Shown one piece after another: positions 33,904 to 46,714 of a stretch of DNA of 64,000 bases; the stretch's first letter is position 1, and each line of letters begins with the position of its first letter. Position numbers and translations under genes: made by a program. The notes under the pieces were generated by a model. The model was not told the origin of the DNA, searched no databases, and was given only the letters and a program-made list of their open reading frames with translations. Origin of the DNA: Lamellibrachia satsuma (taxonomy: Eukaryota; Annelida; Polychaeta; Sabellida; Siboglinidae); the NCBI GenBank assembly GCA_033239005.1, contig BSQZ01000069.1, positions 2,591,001 to 2,655,000 on the forward strand, read 5' to 3'.

Positions 33904-36099
33904 TATTATGACTAACAATAGTAACGGGCGGCCGCGGGCTTAGTATTTTTGTCATACAGTCATACTATCAGTGACAGAGTTCACCAGCAATATGCGTTTG
34001 TCATAACAACTTGATTGTTCTATATGTGCATACAATTATACAACACGTACGTACGTAAACACACATGGATAAATAATAATACATTTATTAGTACTACAAT
34101 GTGTACAATTCAGTTAAACCAATGTTCACTGGGCACATAAAACAGAGCAATGAGAGGAACTCGTATTTGATTAAAACGAAGTTCTACATGCATTATCTGT
34201 GTTGTACAACACATCCTTTACAAATTAAACTTTGCATTTAGTAGGCAGTGTTAGTTAAGCCATTGGGTTAGTTGAGCCACCAATGTTTCCCGGGAAACTA
34301 CAGCAGCGACAGTTACACCACCCAGCGATTGAACATGTTATTAGAACATTATTGACGTATAATAGGTTTCTCACAACGGCCAGAACATACGAGTTAAAAG
34401 TATGTTTTTCGAAACATGTTAATTGTGATTAATGTCTGCCGTTGTGTAAACTATCAACACAGGTGACTTCATTGTTTGTGCACTTATAACTGGCGTGACT
34501 GTATGCACAGAGAAGAAGACTATTTACTCCACTTCGCGCATTAACGAGAAGTTAATAAAAAAGCTTCGTTGTCGAAACGGGGCTAGTTGAGCCACCCAAG
34601 GCCCAAGGGAGGGTTAGTTGAGCAGCGGTTAAAGAACGATGACGAGTGTTTTTTAACCCTAAAATACATCAAAGAATTAATTTTTTCGGATACAATTGGG
34701 ACAACATATTAGCAGTTAGTTACACTGGTTGTGATTGGCCAATAAGTCTATATTAATTAAGTGAGTCGACTAATTAATTAAGCGAGTAGACTCTGGAATG
34801 CTAATAAGTCGTTTCCGCACCTCGCCGCTTTCACAACGCCGCCAGGTGGCTTCGTCCTGTCAGCAGCGACAATACGTTGCCGTGGAAGTTTAGAGAACTT
34901 AAACCTATGGTAATTACTGTCCACATGTCGACTTGTTGTGTGAGCAATATGTAATTTACTTATTATAGCATATCAGTATAAATAAATTAATTACCCAGGG
35001 ACTGTTGCCTCATGAGAACATGTGGTGTTAGTTAGTCTGATCAAACTAGAAGGCCGGAAAGTGAGAGATAATGATTGGCTAGTGAGTGTTTGGTGAGCCA
35101 GGCTCGGATGTTATACAGTGCTGTAGGCTGAGGAGGGTTTCCCTCTCAGCCACGGGCTGGGTACGCTGGGGAGCTGCTGATGGGTGTTGCAAGCTTGGCT
35201 GGAACTGGTAGACTGTCAGGGTTTAATATATTGATTATTATAATAACGATTAAGTTTAGTTAAGTGAAGTTTTATTTGTTAGTTCTTCTTTATATAGGTA
35301 TCTCCTTTGTCGTAACATTTATTTATTTAGAGAGATACCAAAACATCGCCGCTACAACACAGACATGTTCATGTAGTGGGACTGGTATGTAGTGGTACTT
35401 AGTGGTTACAATAATGTACTACTGGATTTATTAAATAAATAAATAATGTATTGTATGCATTATTACACAACAAACAAGAAGCTAAATAAGTGTTGCATAA
35501 TAAATATACATACAATCAGCTGTGTTTGTATACATTAGTTGTTTTTTTCTCCAAATATAACAAATCTTTTATATAAAGCCAAAACATCTTAAATTAGTCC
35601 AAATGCATTTGCAAATGTGTAACCAAAACATTTGCATTTCACAATTGACCTACTACACGTATGCTTATTCGACGATATGTTAGGGGCTCTTCAACATCTG
35701 CATATCGTATAGTTTTAAGCCAAATGTTGATATGTTGTAACCTTCCAATTATTAATCTATGCCTCTGCTTAACACATTTTAGGAATTTTTTTAATATTTT
35801 GTCAGAAGTCATATTTGAATTGATTGGGTTAGAGTTATTTTGATCCCATGACATAGTTTGTCTTTCTATGATTTTCTTAATATTCTTATCCAAGTGTCTT
35901 ATCCAGATGTTCAGCGTTTACGAGAAGTTGCTTCCGAAACACCAGAGCGTGGCCAGTGGACCGCTCTACCCAGCAGCTTACCTTAACGTTGTTTAACTAA
36001 ACTTCCGAGAATAGTTCATTTCTGCTCCGACAACTCTTCAGCAAGTGGAATACTAGTGAAGAAATCATTTACTCTACCAATCGCCCGGACTCATGGTAT
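33904..36099. other. Intergenic, no gene recognised
   Basis: AT-rich. TTAGTTGAGCCACC-like motifs recur (34268, 34586) without a defined element. An 85-codon minus frame at 35639-35893 has no recognised domain. Left flank of the hAT transposase remnant. Confidence 0.35.
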
Positions 36100-37930
36100 C
36101 TGGTAGGCGGTAGCTTCTTCGTTACTATTTCACCCGTCACATTATTTGTTAACAACCGTTGCCGTTGTTACCTTCTTGGCAGGCGTTCCGAGGTCACACC
36201 GAGTTGTTTGGGCAGAAGGACAATGGTAACTCCTTAGGCTTGTTAGAGTTGCTATTACAGTTCGACCCTTTTCTGGCCGAACATATTCGCCGATATGGGA
36301 ATAAAGGAAAAAGTCAAGTATCATACCTCTCTTCAACAATCTGCGAAGCATTGATCAAGCTCTTATCGGACACGGTGAAAGCGAAAATATTTGCTGAAAT
36401 AAAGAAGGCGAAGTACTACTCTATCAGCATAGATTCCACACGTTATATAGCACACATCGATCAACTGAGCATCGTCATACGATACCTTCGGTTTGACGGA
36501 CAACCCGTGGAACGTTTCCTGGCCTTTATAGACATTGAGAAATACGAGGGGGGATACTTGTTCGAAACACTCAAGTATTTCCTAGACGAATGCGGAATAA
36601 AGCTTGAGGATTGCCGTGGACAAACGTATGACAATGCGAGCAATATTTCTGGAACTTATTCTGGAGTCCAGGCACGATTTCACCAGGTGAACCATACGCA
36701 GCCGATAGCCTAAATTTAGTTGGGACCGCAGCGGTACAAAACTCTGTTGACGCGATAGCTAGAACTTCTACCCAAACTACACTCGTCGTGCTCGAGGCAA
36801 AGTCTTTGGTGAGCAAACTGAGCTCTCTGAACATCGTTCTTATGTGCATTGTGTGGAACAACATCCTGGACACATTGAACCGAGTTAACAAGGCATTGCA
36901 AGCTCCAGGAATTGAGATCGGTTCAGTGGTTATGCACTACCGTGTCTTGCTGGAACGCATCCATTCTTTGCGTGACTCAGAAAGGTTCGATCGATTCGAG
37001 AATAAAGCAAAGTCTGTTGCACCAGGACTTGATTACGACGATGAAAACAAGCGAGCAGAGAAGAGAAAGTTGTTCCACGACGAAACACCAGAAGATGTCA
37101 AAGTGAGCGACTGTCGAGAGAACTTCCGAGTGAACACGTACCTAGTCATCATTGACAGAGTACTCTCCGAAATCAATAAACGGAAGGCCGCCTACACGAA
37201 TGTCTATGAACGTTGACCGAGATTCGATCTCTCGCCGACAGCGATATCACCTCGAAGTGCGAAGAGCTCACTCGGTATTACGATAATGATATTGAGTCTG
37301 AATTTGAAAAGGAATTACGTCTCTTCACAATATATGAAGACTTCGAGACATGTGCCGAGATGATAACCTTTCTTCGTGAAAATAAGCTGATTACCAGTTT
37401 CTCTAACGTTCACATAACGCTACCGATCTATCTGTAAATTTTCCGTTCAAGCTGCGAAGGCGAGCGATCTTTCTCGATACTAAAACGTATCAAAGACTAT
37501 CAGCTTTCTACGATGGGTCAATCGCGCTTGACACGGCACTGTAATTTTTAGCCATAGAGTCTGAAATGATGCGTTCACTCTTGGTTGATGACATTATTAG
37601 CTCGTTCGCCATCAAGAAAATACGCAAGGTAAAACTGTAGACGAAGCATCGCTAAGCCTTAGGTGTGAGATGGTGTTAGTCGACTTCGACAATCGCTGCC
37701 AGCCTACCGTACACTACGACAAAATCTGCGATCTGTAACTTGCAATGGTTGACTTTTAGAAGAAGAACTGTTCGTGTATTAGCTTTTTATTGATGATTCA
37801 TTCATGCACAATATGCTGTGTAAATATGAACAGTGAAATGCTAACTTGAAAATGTTGTGGTGGGTTTACTTGGGGCCCACGAAAGTGCCGGGTGCCTAGG
37901 GCCCACGAATGTCTTAATCCGCCATTGGCT
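36100..37930 (+). pseudogene. Decayed hAT-superfamily transposase (DUF4371/ZMYM-associated type)
   Basis: The plus-strand order follows this transposase group: AFRGHTELFGQKDNGN, LGLLELLLQFDPFLAEHI, KSQVSYLSSTICEALIKLL, EIKKAKYYSISIDSTRYIAH, QLSIVIRYLRFDGQPVERFL, LEDCRGQTYDNASNISG (the conserved D-N-A-S block). A deletion follows, removing the canonical 'CAAHSLNLV' block in part, then LNLVGTAAVQNS, then LNIVLMCIVWNNILDTLN, and CRENFRVNTYLVIIDRVLSE. The hAT dimerisation motif CEGERSFSILKRIKDYQLST lies near 37450-37510. Stops and frameshifts at about 36713, 37216 and 37437 make it dead. The right end near 37862-37930 has GGGCCCACGAA and a terminal ATCCGCCATTG, typical of hAT ends with 'CAATGGCGGAT'. 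The left terminal repeat was not found. Confidence 0.85.
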
Positions 37931-38649
37931 TTACGCAATTCCGTTGCAATGCAGTATTGCATCATTTGCCTCAGACCTAAAAGGTTTACACTGAATGGTG
38001 ACATGCCAGCCAGGTTTGTTGACAATTGTATCTGCTATTTCAACATCCAAGCGTTCACGCAGAAAACAAATGACACAATACCAATGTCCAAGGCCAATGG
38101 GACACGGAATTTGACGATGCACGAAATTGGGACACGCAACGATTCATTATTGACATGTTGTGTCAACGACAACTATTGTCTGTTGTCATTGTCGTAATAT
38201 TACCTTATTTTCGAGTTTCATTGTTAGCACATGACACTTAGCGGAATAACGAATATCGGTAGACAGTAACACGAAGACACGATTCAAATCAGTGCCACTT
38301 GGGCATAGGCAAAGAAGGAAAACATACACTAAGCTAGTCTGAAAACATCTTGATGTTGAAGAGGCTGTAATGATCGATACACCCAAATGTCTCATCTATG
38401 GAAACGGCTCATCTATGCTCCGGCCCCAGCCGACTAACACGTGATCGACTTCTTGCAACCAGTAGACATTTTGTGTCCGCAACTTACGTGATTTTGTTGG
38501 ATTTATATGATATCTTGGGTGTGACTTTTGGTTCCACCGTAACAGTGAGTGTCTGGAGATTGTAATAGTCTAACCGGCGCATTAGGAGCTCCAACAATTA
38601 GTTGACACTTTGTCTGGTTTATTTATGAATGCTTTGTGCTTCGAGTCAT
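37931..38649. other. Intergenic between the hAT remnant and a LINE
   Basis: No gene or repeat recognised. Short ORFs are unconvincing. Confidence 0.35.
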
Positions 38650-39526
38650 TGACAGTGAACGAGACGGTTGCGTTGTCGTGGATACTGGGCAGACCAAACA
38701 CTAGACAGGTGTAAACTAACACTGCGGATCGATCATAGCGGCCAAAAGAAGCTGCCGAGTCAAAAACGTCAAGGAAGAGCCAGTGTGGCTGGAGGCTCAG
38801 CGAATGAAAGACGGCCAAACACAGTCACTGCCGAAATGCGCAGGATCATCATAGCCCTGATTGAAAATGACGATCCCATTGTGACAACAATAATAGACTC
38901 ATTCAGCCAGGCAATCATTGCAAAACTTGTAGATAACACCGAGTAAATTGTCAATAGCATCCTACAAAATAGCATGGTCAACGAAGTAAAACAGGAGATA
39001 TACGAATCATGTCACATGGAAGTCAAAGAAGTTGCTGCAGACACTAACTCGCTGATCAAGCGCATTACGCAACTGGAGGCAGAAAAGGTAAACGTCGAGA
39101 ATTAACTTGATGCACTTGAACAATATAGCGGACGTAACTGCGTAATAGTTCACGGTACGCTGGCAAGTGACGACCCAGAACACGCACTGATTGACCTGTT
39201 TGGCCGAACACTGGGAGTTCCCGTCGGGCGAGACGACGTAGATTGCTGCCACCGTCTGGATGCGTCAGTGAACGACACCAAGCCACGCGCAATCATCGTC
39301 AAATTTGGAAACTAAATGTGCGCCAAAAAGGCGTTATGGCAAAACATCGCCTCAAAAACAAAGATGGTCTCACAAGACGCCGAATTGAGCTCCTCAACAA
39401 AGCAAAAACAACAAGAAGCATCACCGCAACCTGGACTTCTGAAGGTCGAATCATCTGCTTGCTTATCAATGGTAAGAAAGTGAACATCACGACGGAACAA
39501 CAACTGCAACAACTGAGTCTTCAATA
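38650..39526 (+). pseudogene. LINE ORF1 (L1-type RNA-binding ORF1p-like), inactivated
   Basis: Plus strand. A stop-interrupted frame gives MEVKEVAADTNSLIKRITQL (coiled-coil-like), LDALEQYSGRNCVIVHGTL, LIDLFGRTLGVPVGRDDVD, CCHRLDASVNDTKPRAIIV and then, after a frameshift, LLNKAKTTRSITATWTSEGR. This matches ORF1 proteins with an RRM-like core that accompany CR1/L2-like ORF2 in invertebrates. TAA at 38944 and further stops disable it. It sits directly upstream of matching ORF2 remnants. Confidence 0.7.
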
Positions 39527-42500
39527 ATGTCGGACTCTAGAACAGTGACTAGTGACATCAATGTATGTTACACAGATGTTACAATGGCTGACAATATAAG
39601 GTTCGAACTTCTTGACATTGATAACGATGTTAATGAAACTGTTGTTGGGATCTACATATCCAATAAGTATCAGTATAAAATTAGGCACGACTTGATGAAC
39701 GACTCCGACCATAGCCATTTTGAATCAGTTTTCATTGTAATCAAAGCAAATAAAATCACGTTTATAATAGGTCCCATATATAAATCCCCTGACTCCAGAA
39801 CAAATTCTTTCATAATGAACTTCTCAATGTACTAAACTTAATATCTTGGGAAAAGAAATGCGGTATAATGTTGGGGGATTTTAATTTAAATCTACTCAAC
39901 ACAAACTCACATCAAGTTACCGACTTCACCAATAACATGTCTGTGAATGGGAAATGCCTGACAGAAGAACAGCAGATCCTCAATCGATGGACAGAATATT
40001 GCTCAGAACTATACAGCCACAACACCAACGGAGACCCAGTAGTACTAAATTGTACACAGACTACTGAAGAGGACGACTACCCCATTCTTCGTAAGGAAGT
40101 GGAGGCTGCAGTCAAGTCTCTGAAAAAGGAAAGTCAGCTGGAATTGATAACATACCAGTAGAACTGGTTCAAGCTGGGGGAGAAGCCTTGATTACCACAC
40201 TTATAACAATCTTCAACAAGATCTGGCAGACAGGAGAATGGCCCACCCCATGGACTCACACATCATACGTCTCAAGAAAGGCAACCTACAGATGTGCCAA
40301 AATTACAGAACAATCAGCCTCATCAGCCACCCGAGCAAAGTCATGCTGAAGATACTACTCTACAGACCCAAATCCCAGGCAGAAAATATCATCGCTGGAG
40401 AACAAGTGGGTTTTCGAGCAGGACGGAGCACCAGTGAACAGATTTTCAACCTTAGAATCCTTTGCGAGAAACACCTTAAACATCAGCAAAGCCTGTATCA
40501 TGTCTTTATAGATTTCAAGAAGGCCTTTGATAAGGTATGACATGCGGCCCTATGGGCAACCATGAGGAAGTACAACATTGGCTCCAAGCTTGTCCGAACC
40601 ATTCAACACCTATATGACAATGCCACCAGTGCAGTAATTTTAAACAGCAGTATAGGAGACTGGTTTCGAACAACAGTCGGAGTTCGACAAGGATGCCTAC
40701 TATCACCAACGCTCTTCAACATTTTTCTGGAAAGGATCATTACTGATGCTTTAGGAAACCACCAAGGCACTGTCAGCATTGGAGGCAGGACAATCACCAA
40801 CCTACGTTTTGCTAACGACATCGAAGGCTTAACAGGAGATGAACAAGAACTAGCCAATTTGGTGGAGCGCCTCGAGAAAACATCTACATCATACGGCATG
40901 GAGATCAGTTCCGAAAAGACCAAACTGATGACGAACAACACACAAGGCATCAGCACAGAGGTCAAAGTTAATGGACAGAGAATTGAGACAGTAACAAGCT
41001 TGTACTTGGGATCAATTTTCACAGATCAGGGTTCCAAACCGGTGATACTTGCCAGGATTGCACAGACAACAACAGCACTAACAAGGTAGAAACCCTTATG
41101 GAACGACAGAAACATGACTGCCAGTTCGAAAATAAGGCTGATGCGCTCCCTTGTTATGTCCATCTTCCTGTACGCTTCTGAAACATGGACCCTCTCAGCA
41201 GATCTACAGAAGAGGATACAAGCTTGGAAATGAGACGCTTTCAGAAGATCTTGCGCATATCATACAAAGACCATGTTACTAACGAACCTGTCCGCAATAA
41301 GATCAAACAAGCCATCGGACCATACGACGACCTTCTTACAACAGTTAAGAAGCGTAAACTCAAGTGGTACGGTCATGTATCACGATCATCTGGCCTTGAA
41401 AAGACTATCTTGCAAGGTACCGTAAGAGGGGGAGACGAAGAGGTAGACAGAAGAAGAGGTGGGAAAACAAAATCAAAGGGTGGACAGAAATGGAGTTCGC
41501 TGTCTCCCAAAGCGCTGTCGAGAACAGGGAAACGTGGAGAGAACTGGTTAGAAAGTCATCAGTGGTGCCCCAGTGATCCTTACGGGTTATGGGAAAGTGA
41601 AGTGAAGAAGAAGAATATGTTTATCATACAATTAGTAGACTAACCAGAGTTACCAATAACTCTTATACATTAATAGATACTATATTCACTAACATAACTC
41701 AACATAAAATACATTCTCGTATCTTATATTCAGACATATCTGATCACTTACCAGTATTCAATATATATTATATTTGTAATATCCCCAGAAAAGCAACTTA
41801 CAAAATCTTGCTTAGACCACGCAAAAGTGCAAACAACATTGCTAAACTCAAGGAAAAATTAAATCACACAAATTGGGATGATGTCTACAATGAAAGCGAC
41901 CCAGACAAATTTTATAACACATTCATAGACATTCTAAATAAATTATGTGACAAATGCCTCCCCATTAAAAAACTAAAATGAGTGACATTCCCAGTGAAGA
42001 GTGGCTGTCCAAAGGAATATTAATCTCCAGTAAACGAAAAAATATCGTATCCTAAACAATTCATAATTAATCCAATGGTTGAAAATTAGAGAATCTATAA
42101 AACATACAAAAACATACTAATATATATAATCAGGTTATGGAAGAGAAATCATTATAAAAGCAAATTTTATATCTTTAAAGGTAATAAAAAAATAATCATG
42201 GCAGCTGATCAATGAAGTTTTGAAATGTAGACCTAAGCTCAGAGAACCGAACAGTACCTTTATGTTGCCGGATGGTTCTGAAACCTCAACTCCAAAAGAC
42301 ACAGCAGACCAATTCAATGAATATTTTATAAATATAGCGTCAAAACTGGTTAATGACCCAACTGAATTTGTAAAAAATCCAATTATTTTTTTCTGTCGGC
42401 TCACTGACCTTTCCTGGTATACAGGTTACTTAGATAATAGAACACAATATGTCTTATATAACAGCATAAATTTCGAGCATATGACAGTGAGGTGTGGCGT

Positions 42501-42540
42501 TCCACAAAGATCAACTGTTGTTCACACCCAGTGTTGAGAC
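39527..42540 (+). mobile_element. CR1/L2-like LINE ORF2 remnant, split by a nested LINE
   Basis: The outer element is in two parts. 39527-39940 holds endonuclease pieces (VGIYISNKYQYKIRHDL, ESVFIVIKANKITFIIGPIY, IMLGDFNLNLLNTNSHQVTD). 41611-42540 resumes with TRLTRVTNNSYTLIDTIFTN and SDISDHLPVFNI, then the linker and an RT piece (YLDNRTQYVLYNSINFEHMT, VRCGVPQRSTVV). The break falls in the middle of the endonuclease, exactly where the other LINE lies. Many stops and deletions. Confidence 0.82.
39941..41610 (+). mobile_element. Nested non-LTR retrotransposon, RT to C-terminus, near-intact but frameshifted
   Basis: A different LINE family inserted in the CR1/L2-like remnant, same strand. Visible motifs: LTEEQQILNRWTEYCSELY, DNIPVELVQAGGEALIT (after a frameshift), LQMCQNYRTISLISHPSKVM, EQVGFRAGRSTSEQIFNLRI, LYHVFIDFKKAFDKV, FRTTVGVRQGCLLSPTLFNI, RTITNLRFANDIEGL, MEISSEKTKLMTN, RRFQKILRISYKDHVTNEPV, KKRKLKWYGHVSRSSGLEKT. 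The catalytic motif reads FAND where FADD is expected, so the active-site aspartate is mutated. The flanks AATAACATGT and AAGAATATGT look like a decayed target duplication. Confidence 0.85.
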
Positions 42541-42637
42541 TGATTCAGAGACTAAGTGTGTTGTTTAAATAAATGACTGGTTAAATGACTTTGTTACAAC
42601 ATGTTTTGTCTTGTGTAATGCAATGGTATCCCTCGAT

Positions 42638-42905
42638 CTACAGAAGTGACAAGTCATCATTATCTGAAAGCCAACTTTCCTGTAAGCATATTAAACTAAA
42701 TTGAAATTGTATCTTATTAAGTTCTTCTAAGAAGGCTTCTATTTCACATAATTTGGAATTGATATCTTCTATACTGGAGCTTAGTATACTAAGACATTCG
42801 TTATTTCTTTCTGCCAGCCAGTAATTTAAAGTTGTCAAGATCATAACATAGGGAACGACGTATTGGTTGAATATCGTCATCAGATGCTTCGTTTAAGTGT
42901 AGCAT
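42638..42905 (-). mobile_element. LINE endonuclease N-terminal fragment
   Basis: On the minus strand, IEAFLEELNKIQFQFSLICL followed by QESWLSDNDDLSLL matches the start of the APE-type endonuclease of CR1/L2-like elements. It is opposite in orientation to the neighbouring LINE. Confidence 0.72.
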
Positions 42906-43011
42906 ATGAAATACAGAATTAATGTTGTACCTCTTTGTACTTGGAGAAATGATTCATTAGCTAACATTGTTCAAATGAGTAATTACGGTTGAAAAATATG
43001 CATTTACAGCC

Positions 43012-43270
43012 GATTGTCTACCACAGCTGTCATCATTGCTGTCATCAAAGCTGTCATCATAGCTGTCACCACAGTTGTCATCATACCTGTCACCACAGCT
43101 GTCATCATTGCTGTCACCACAGCTGTCATCATTGCTGTCACCACAGCTGTCACCACAGCTGTCACACAGCTGTCACACCAGCTGTCATCATAGCTGTCAT
43201 CATAGCTGTCACCACAGCTGTCATCATAGCTGTCACAACAGCTGTCATCATAGCTGTCACCACGGCTGCC
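43012..43270. repeat. 12-bp based tandem repeat (CAGCTGTCATCA / CAGCTGTCACCA)
   Basis: About 21 units of CAGCTGTCA(T/C)CA with local rearrangements. Both strands are open because of the 12-bp period. Confidence 0.93.
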
Positions 43271-43565
43271 TGTGTAACAATAATACTTAACAAAAAGAAA
43301 TATATAGTAAGAAACACACATTAGAAAAGAGAGGTGTCCTCACCGGGCGTATCCTGGCCGGTCTTCACTTTGGTAAATTTATTACGAAATTAATCAAATA
43401 ATACGCACGATTGGCATCCTGTTCGTCACAAAAGTACCGGTGAAAACAAATGTGCATAACGCAGCAGCAGACAAACAAAATCAAAGAAGATAAATCATTA
43501 TCTTCAATATAAAGATACTTATGTAATAAGCAACGGGGGACAAACAACACCACAAATAATTATGC

Positions 43566-44018
43566 TGCATTATAAAAAGCAAGAAGAACACTGTAAGTAA
43601 ATTATAAAAAGCAAGAAGAACACTGTAAGTACATTATAAAAAGCAAGAAGAACACTGTAAGTCAATTATAAAAAGCAAGAAGAACACTGTAAGTCAATTA
43701 TAAAAAGCAAGAAGAACACTGTAAGTAAATTATAAAAAGCAAGAAGAACACTGTAAGTAAATTATAAAAAGTAAGAAGAACACTGTAAGTAAATTATAAA
43801 AAGCAAGAAGAACACTGTAAGTAAATTATAAAAAGCAAGAAGAACACTGTAAGTAAATTATAAAAAGCAAGAAGAACACTGTAAGTAAATTATAAAAAGC
43901 AAGAAGAACACTGTAAGTAAATTATAATAAGCAAGAAGAACACTGTAAGTAAATTATAAAAAGCAAGAAGAACACTGTAAGTAAATTATAAAAAGCAAGA
44001 AGAACACTGTAAGTAAAT
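43566..44018. repeat. 32-bp minisatellite, 14 copies
   Basis: Unit AATTATAAAAAGCAAGAAGA plus ACACTGTAAGTA, nearly perfect. Confidence 0.95.
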
Positions 44019-44552
44019 TGCATCGTGTCAATCCTATGATACTTAAAAAAAGAAATTGCAAATAATGCGTCAGTAATTATGGCGAAGAAAAAAGAAAGAA
44101 AGAAAGCGCAAATAATTTGCATCATATGTAGTTATGAATATTAATAATGCAAAGTTCATCACAAAAGTGAAAACAAAAACAAACTCCCGGAGCATCAATG
44201 CTAGCCGGTTTACACGTTTTCCAGGACTTCTACAACATATCCGCAGTTAACAAAACGCCGGCACAGTGAATGGTTGACAGGTCACAGTGAATGGTTGACA
44301 TGTCATAGCTTCTCTTGGAAAATTTCCAGCATTTTAGGTCAGTTGGCCGTTGTTGTCTTATCGACGAGTGCTTGCTATCTCTGTTTTTTTTTTATTTTAT
44401 TAAAGTTGGTCACTTATGACATAAGGATTATTTCCTAAAACTTCCATCAGTAGTGTTAGAACTTTTACTATAGTTCCTGGTCCATCAAATTTAAACATAT
44501 TTATAGTCGTTAACACTTACAATTTAGAATATGTAATAATCAAATTTTTTGT
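44019..44552. other. Intergenic, no gene recognised
   Basis: A/T-rich, no features seen. A short direct repeat, GGTCACAGTGAATGGTTGACA, spans 44260-44300. Confidence 0.35.
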
Positions 44553-45332
44553 GACAGTGATACATTCCCATCATATACTGTTCGTAATCTTGGTGTTGTC
44601 TTTGATAGTCACTTCAACTTTCGCCGGCATATTTCTGACGTATGTAAATCCTGTGTATATCACATACGTGATCTCCGTCGAATTCGGCGTCACATATCTA
44701 TATCTACTGCTAACACAATGTTAATAGCATTAATTAGGAGCCATCTAGACTATTTAATTCACTACTAAATAGCATTGCTAAAACAGACTTGGCTAAACTC
44801 CAACAAATTGTCTGGCACGTGTTTTTCTCGTGGCGCGTCGGTTTTCACCATCGCTACCACTACTTAAACAGTTACACTGGCTTCCAGTTTCTTATCGAAT
44901 TAATTTTAAGCTCTCCACTCGTACATATCGTGCTCTATCTACACAACAACCACCATACTTCGCTAGTCTCTTGCATATTTCAAATATCTCTAGGCAGCTC
45001 AGATAATAAATTTCACAAATTATTGTGCCTAAAACAAAACTTAACTTGGGTAAACGTGCTTTCTCTGTCGCTGCACCTAGGGTCTGGAATTAACTCCTCA
45101 TCACTTTGAAAACATCTGAAACTATAGCTATTTTCCGAAAAAAAACTCACTAAAGACATATTTATTCCTAATTGCATTTCCACCATAAATCTTCGGTTGT
45201 CCCTCGTTCTGATAAAGACTTTTGCGCGTCCCTATTCACGATTATGCTTAATGGTTCTGCTTTGTTGCGCCTTTGAGGTCAGGTTCCTGCGGATATAGGC
45301 GCCATAGAAGTTTATTATTATTATTATTAAAT
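44553..45332 (+). mobile_element. 5'-truncated L2/CR1-like LINE with 3' (TTA)n tail
   Basis: Plus-strand RT C-terminus: SYTVRNLGVVFDSHFNFRRH, CKSCVYHIRDLRRIRRHISI, LIALIRSHLDY. After frameshifts come LAKLQQIV, YRINFKLSTRTYRAL-like and VAAPRVWN-like pieces. The 3' UTR carries GGATATAGGCGCCATAGAAG and ends in TTATTATTATTATTA. This is the usual L2/CR1 3' structure with a microsatellite tail. Inactive. Confidence 0.8.
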
Positions 45333-45621
45333 ATCTAAAACTTATTAACATCACGTGATCTACTCATTCTGATGACGTCATGCCCACAGTAAGTAACAGA
45401 ACAAATGTTTTACGCAGCTAAAAAAGCGTAACTTGCCCATGAGTGAGCATGTTGGCTCTTAACGTGTGTGGCAATTGTTTTACGCGTTGTAGCCTTTTCA
45501 TTATAAAGCATGTTTACTGAACACAACGCTGAGTCCGCACGCGGTGAGACAGTTGTCTCGCTTGCTACTAAACAGGTGGCGCGTCGAGCTTTGTGGTCCA
45601 GCTACAGCAGGCGTATGACAC

Positions 45622-45954
45622 TTGACGGAAGCTAGTGTCAACTACCGTTATTTAGTGTCACCGGCGAAGGTAAAAGCTCGACTTTGTGACGTTGTATTGC
45701 CTCTTGAAAGGTCGCCACTGTCCGACATCACGCGAAGGAACTCGACCACCTATCGACAAGAGCAAGGTAACTCACTAGCCTTTCGTTGTCGCTCTACTAA
45801 GTGGCTCTGTCCTGGTGATATGCTTTACAACTGTCAACAGCCGAGTTTTACCTACAACGTGGGCCACTGTGTAGAAGTATATCGTTCTCACTTCTCAGAC
45901 AGATGTCTTTGTGCTATGGTTTTAAAAGACGCCGAATCTCTAATTATGCCCTGA
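45622..45954 (+). CDS. Unassigned 110-codon open frame
   Basis: ATG-to-stop frame in a locally GC-richer stretch. No domain recognised. It has seven cysteines and a central CPGDMLYNCQQPSFTYN segment, and no signal peptide or membrane segment. No splice partners identified. It could be a chance ORF or part of an uncharacterised mobile element. Confidence 0.15.
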   Translation: MTEASVNYRYLVSPAKVKARLCDVVLPLERSPLSDITRRNSTTYRQEQGNSLAFRCRSTKWLCPGDMLYNCQQPSFTYNVGHCVEVYRSHFSDRCLCAMVLKDAESLIMP

Positions 45955-46061
45955 GCGTGTTTAGTACTGATCAATTCAACTTAATTGTGTTACTTTTTTA
46001 TTATAAGATAATATGATTGCTTTATCTTGTTTTAAATTGGTACCTTTGCGGGCCTCAGGCT

Positions 46062-46190
46062 GCCGGCTTACGTGTCTTTGGCCCACGGGTATTGGCCGGG
46101 TATGGGCCTGAAACACGAGGGCCGGGCCGGGTCTGTGCCTTGGCCTAGGCCAAATGTTAACGGGCCACTTGAGCTCCGTTGGGGCTAACA
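46062..46190. repeat. GC-rich dispersed repeat (GGCCGGGTATGGGCCT type)
   Basis: Shares GGCCGGGTATGGGCCT followed by (g/a)AAACAC with 58092-58118, along with similar 'gggccgggcc/gggctgggcctgg' runs. Probably a MITE or a hAT-like end. Only two copies in the window. Confidence 0.45.
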
Positions 46191-46273
46191 AGGTGTGTGC
46201 TCTAGGCTCCCAGGAACGTAGCCGAACTGCTACTTGAACGTAGGCCACATTGTAAGGCTTCACTGGGAGGCAG

Positions 46274-46283
46274 TAAGCACACA

Positions 46284-46319
<36 letters not shown>

Positions 46320-46323
46320 CACA
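46274..46323. repeat. (GCAC)n microsatellite
   Basis: About 12 tandem CGCA units. Confidence 0.93.
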
Positions 46324-46517
46324 GGTGTCAATATACGAATTACTATACTACTCGACTACTACTCGATTTTAACCTTCTACAAGCCTTCGCGATTTGTTTA
46401 CCTTTCACACACAGAAGTCTTGTGTTGCACTATCGAACACAATGACTGTGTAGAGTAGACCCATGCAGTAGACTCATGCATGCGTTGATACGATGTTTTA
46501 AGTAGACGTCTTGTCTT

Positions 46518-46714
46518 GTCCAGTAAGGCTAACAACATTGACACAGTTCCAGTAGGGCTAACAGCGTTGACACAGTTCCAGTAGGGCTAACAGCGTTGAC
46601 ACAGTTCCAGTAGGGCTAACAGCGTTGACACAGTTCCAGTAGGGCTAACAGCGTTGACACAATTCCAGTAGGGCTAACAGCGTTGACACAGTTCCAGTAG
46701 GGCTAACAGCGTCA
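46518..46714. repeat. 29-bp minisatellite, about 7 copies
   Basis: Unit CAGTTCCAGTAGGGCTAACA plus GCGTTGACA, nearly perfect. Confidence 0.93.

Noticed and set aside
35639..35893. 85-codon minus-strand ORF
   Set aside because: No recognisable family, strongly A/T-rich, no splice context. Could be a chance ORF or transposon debris.
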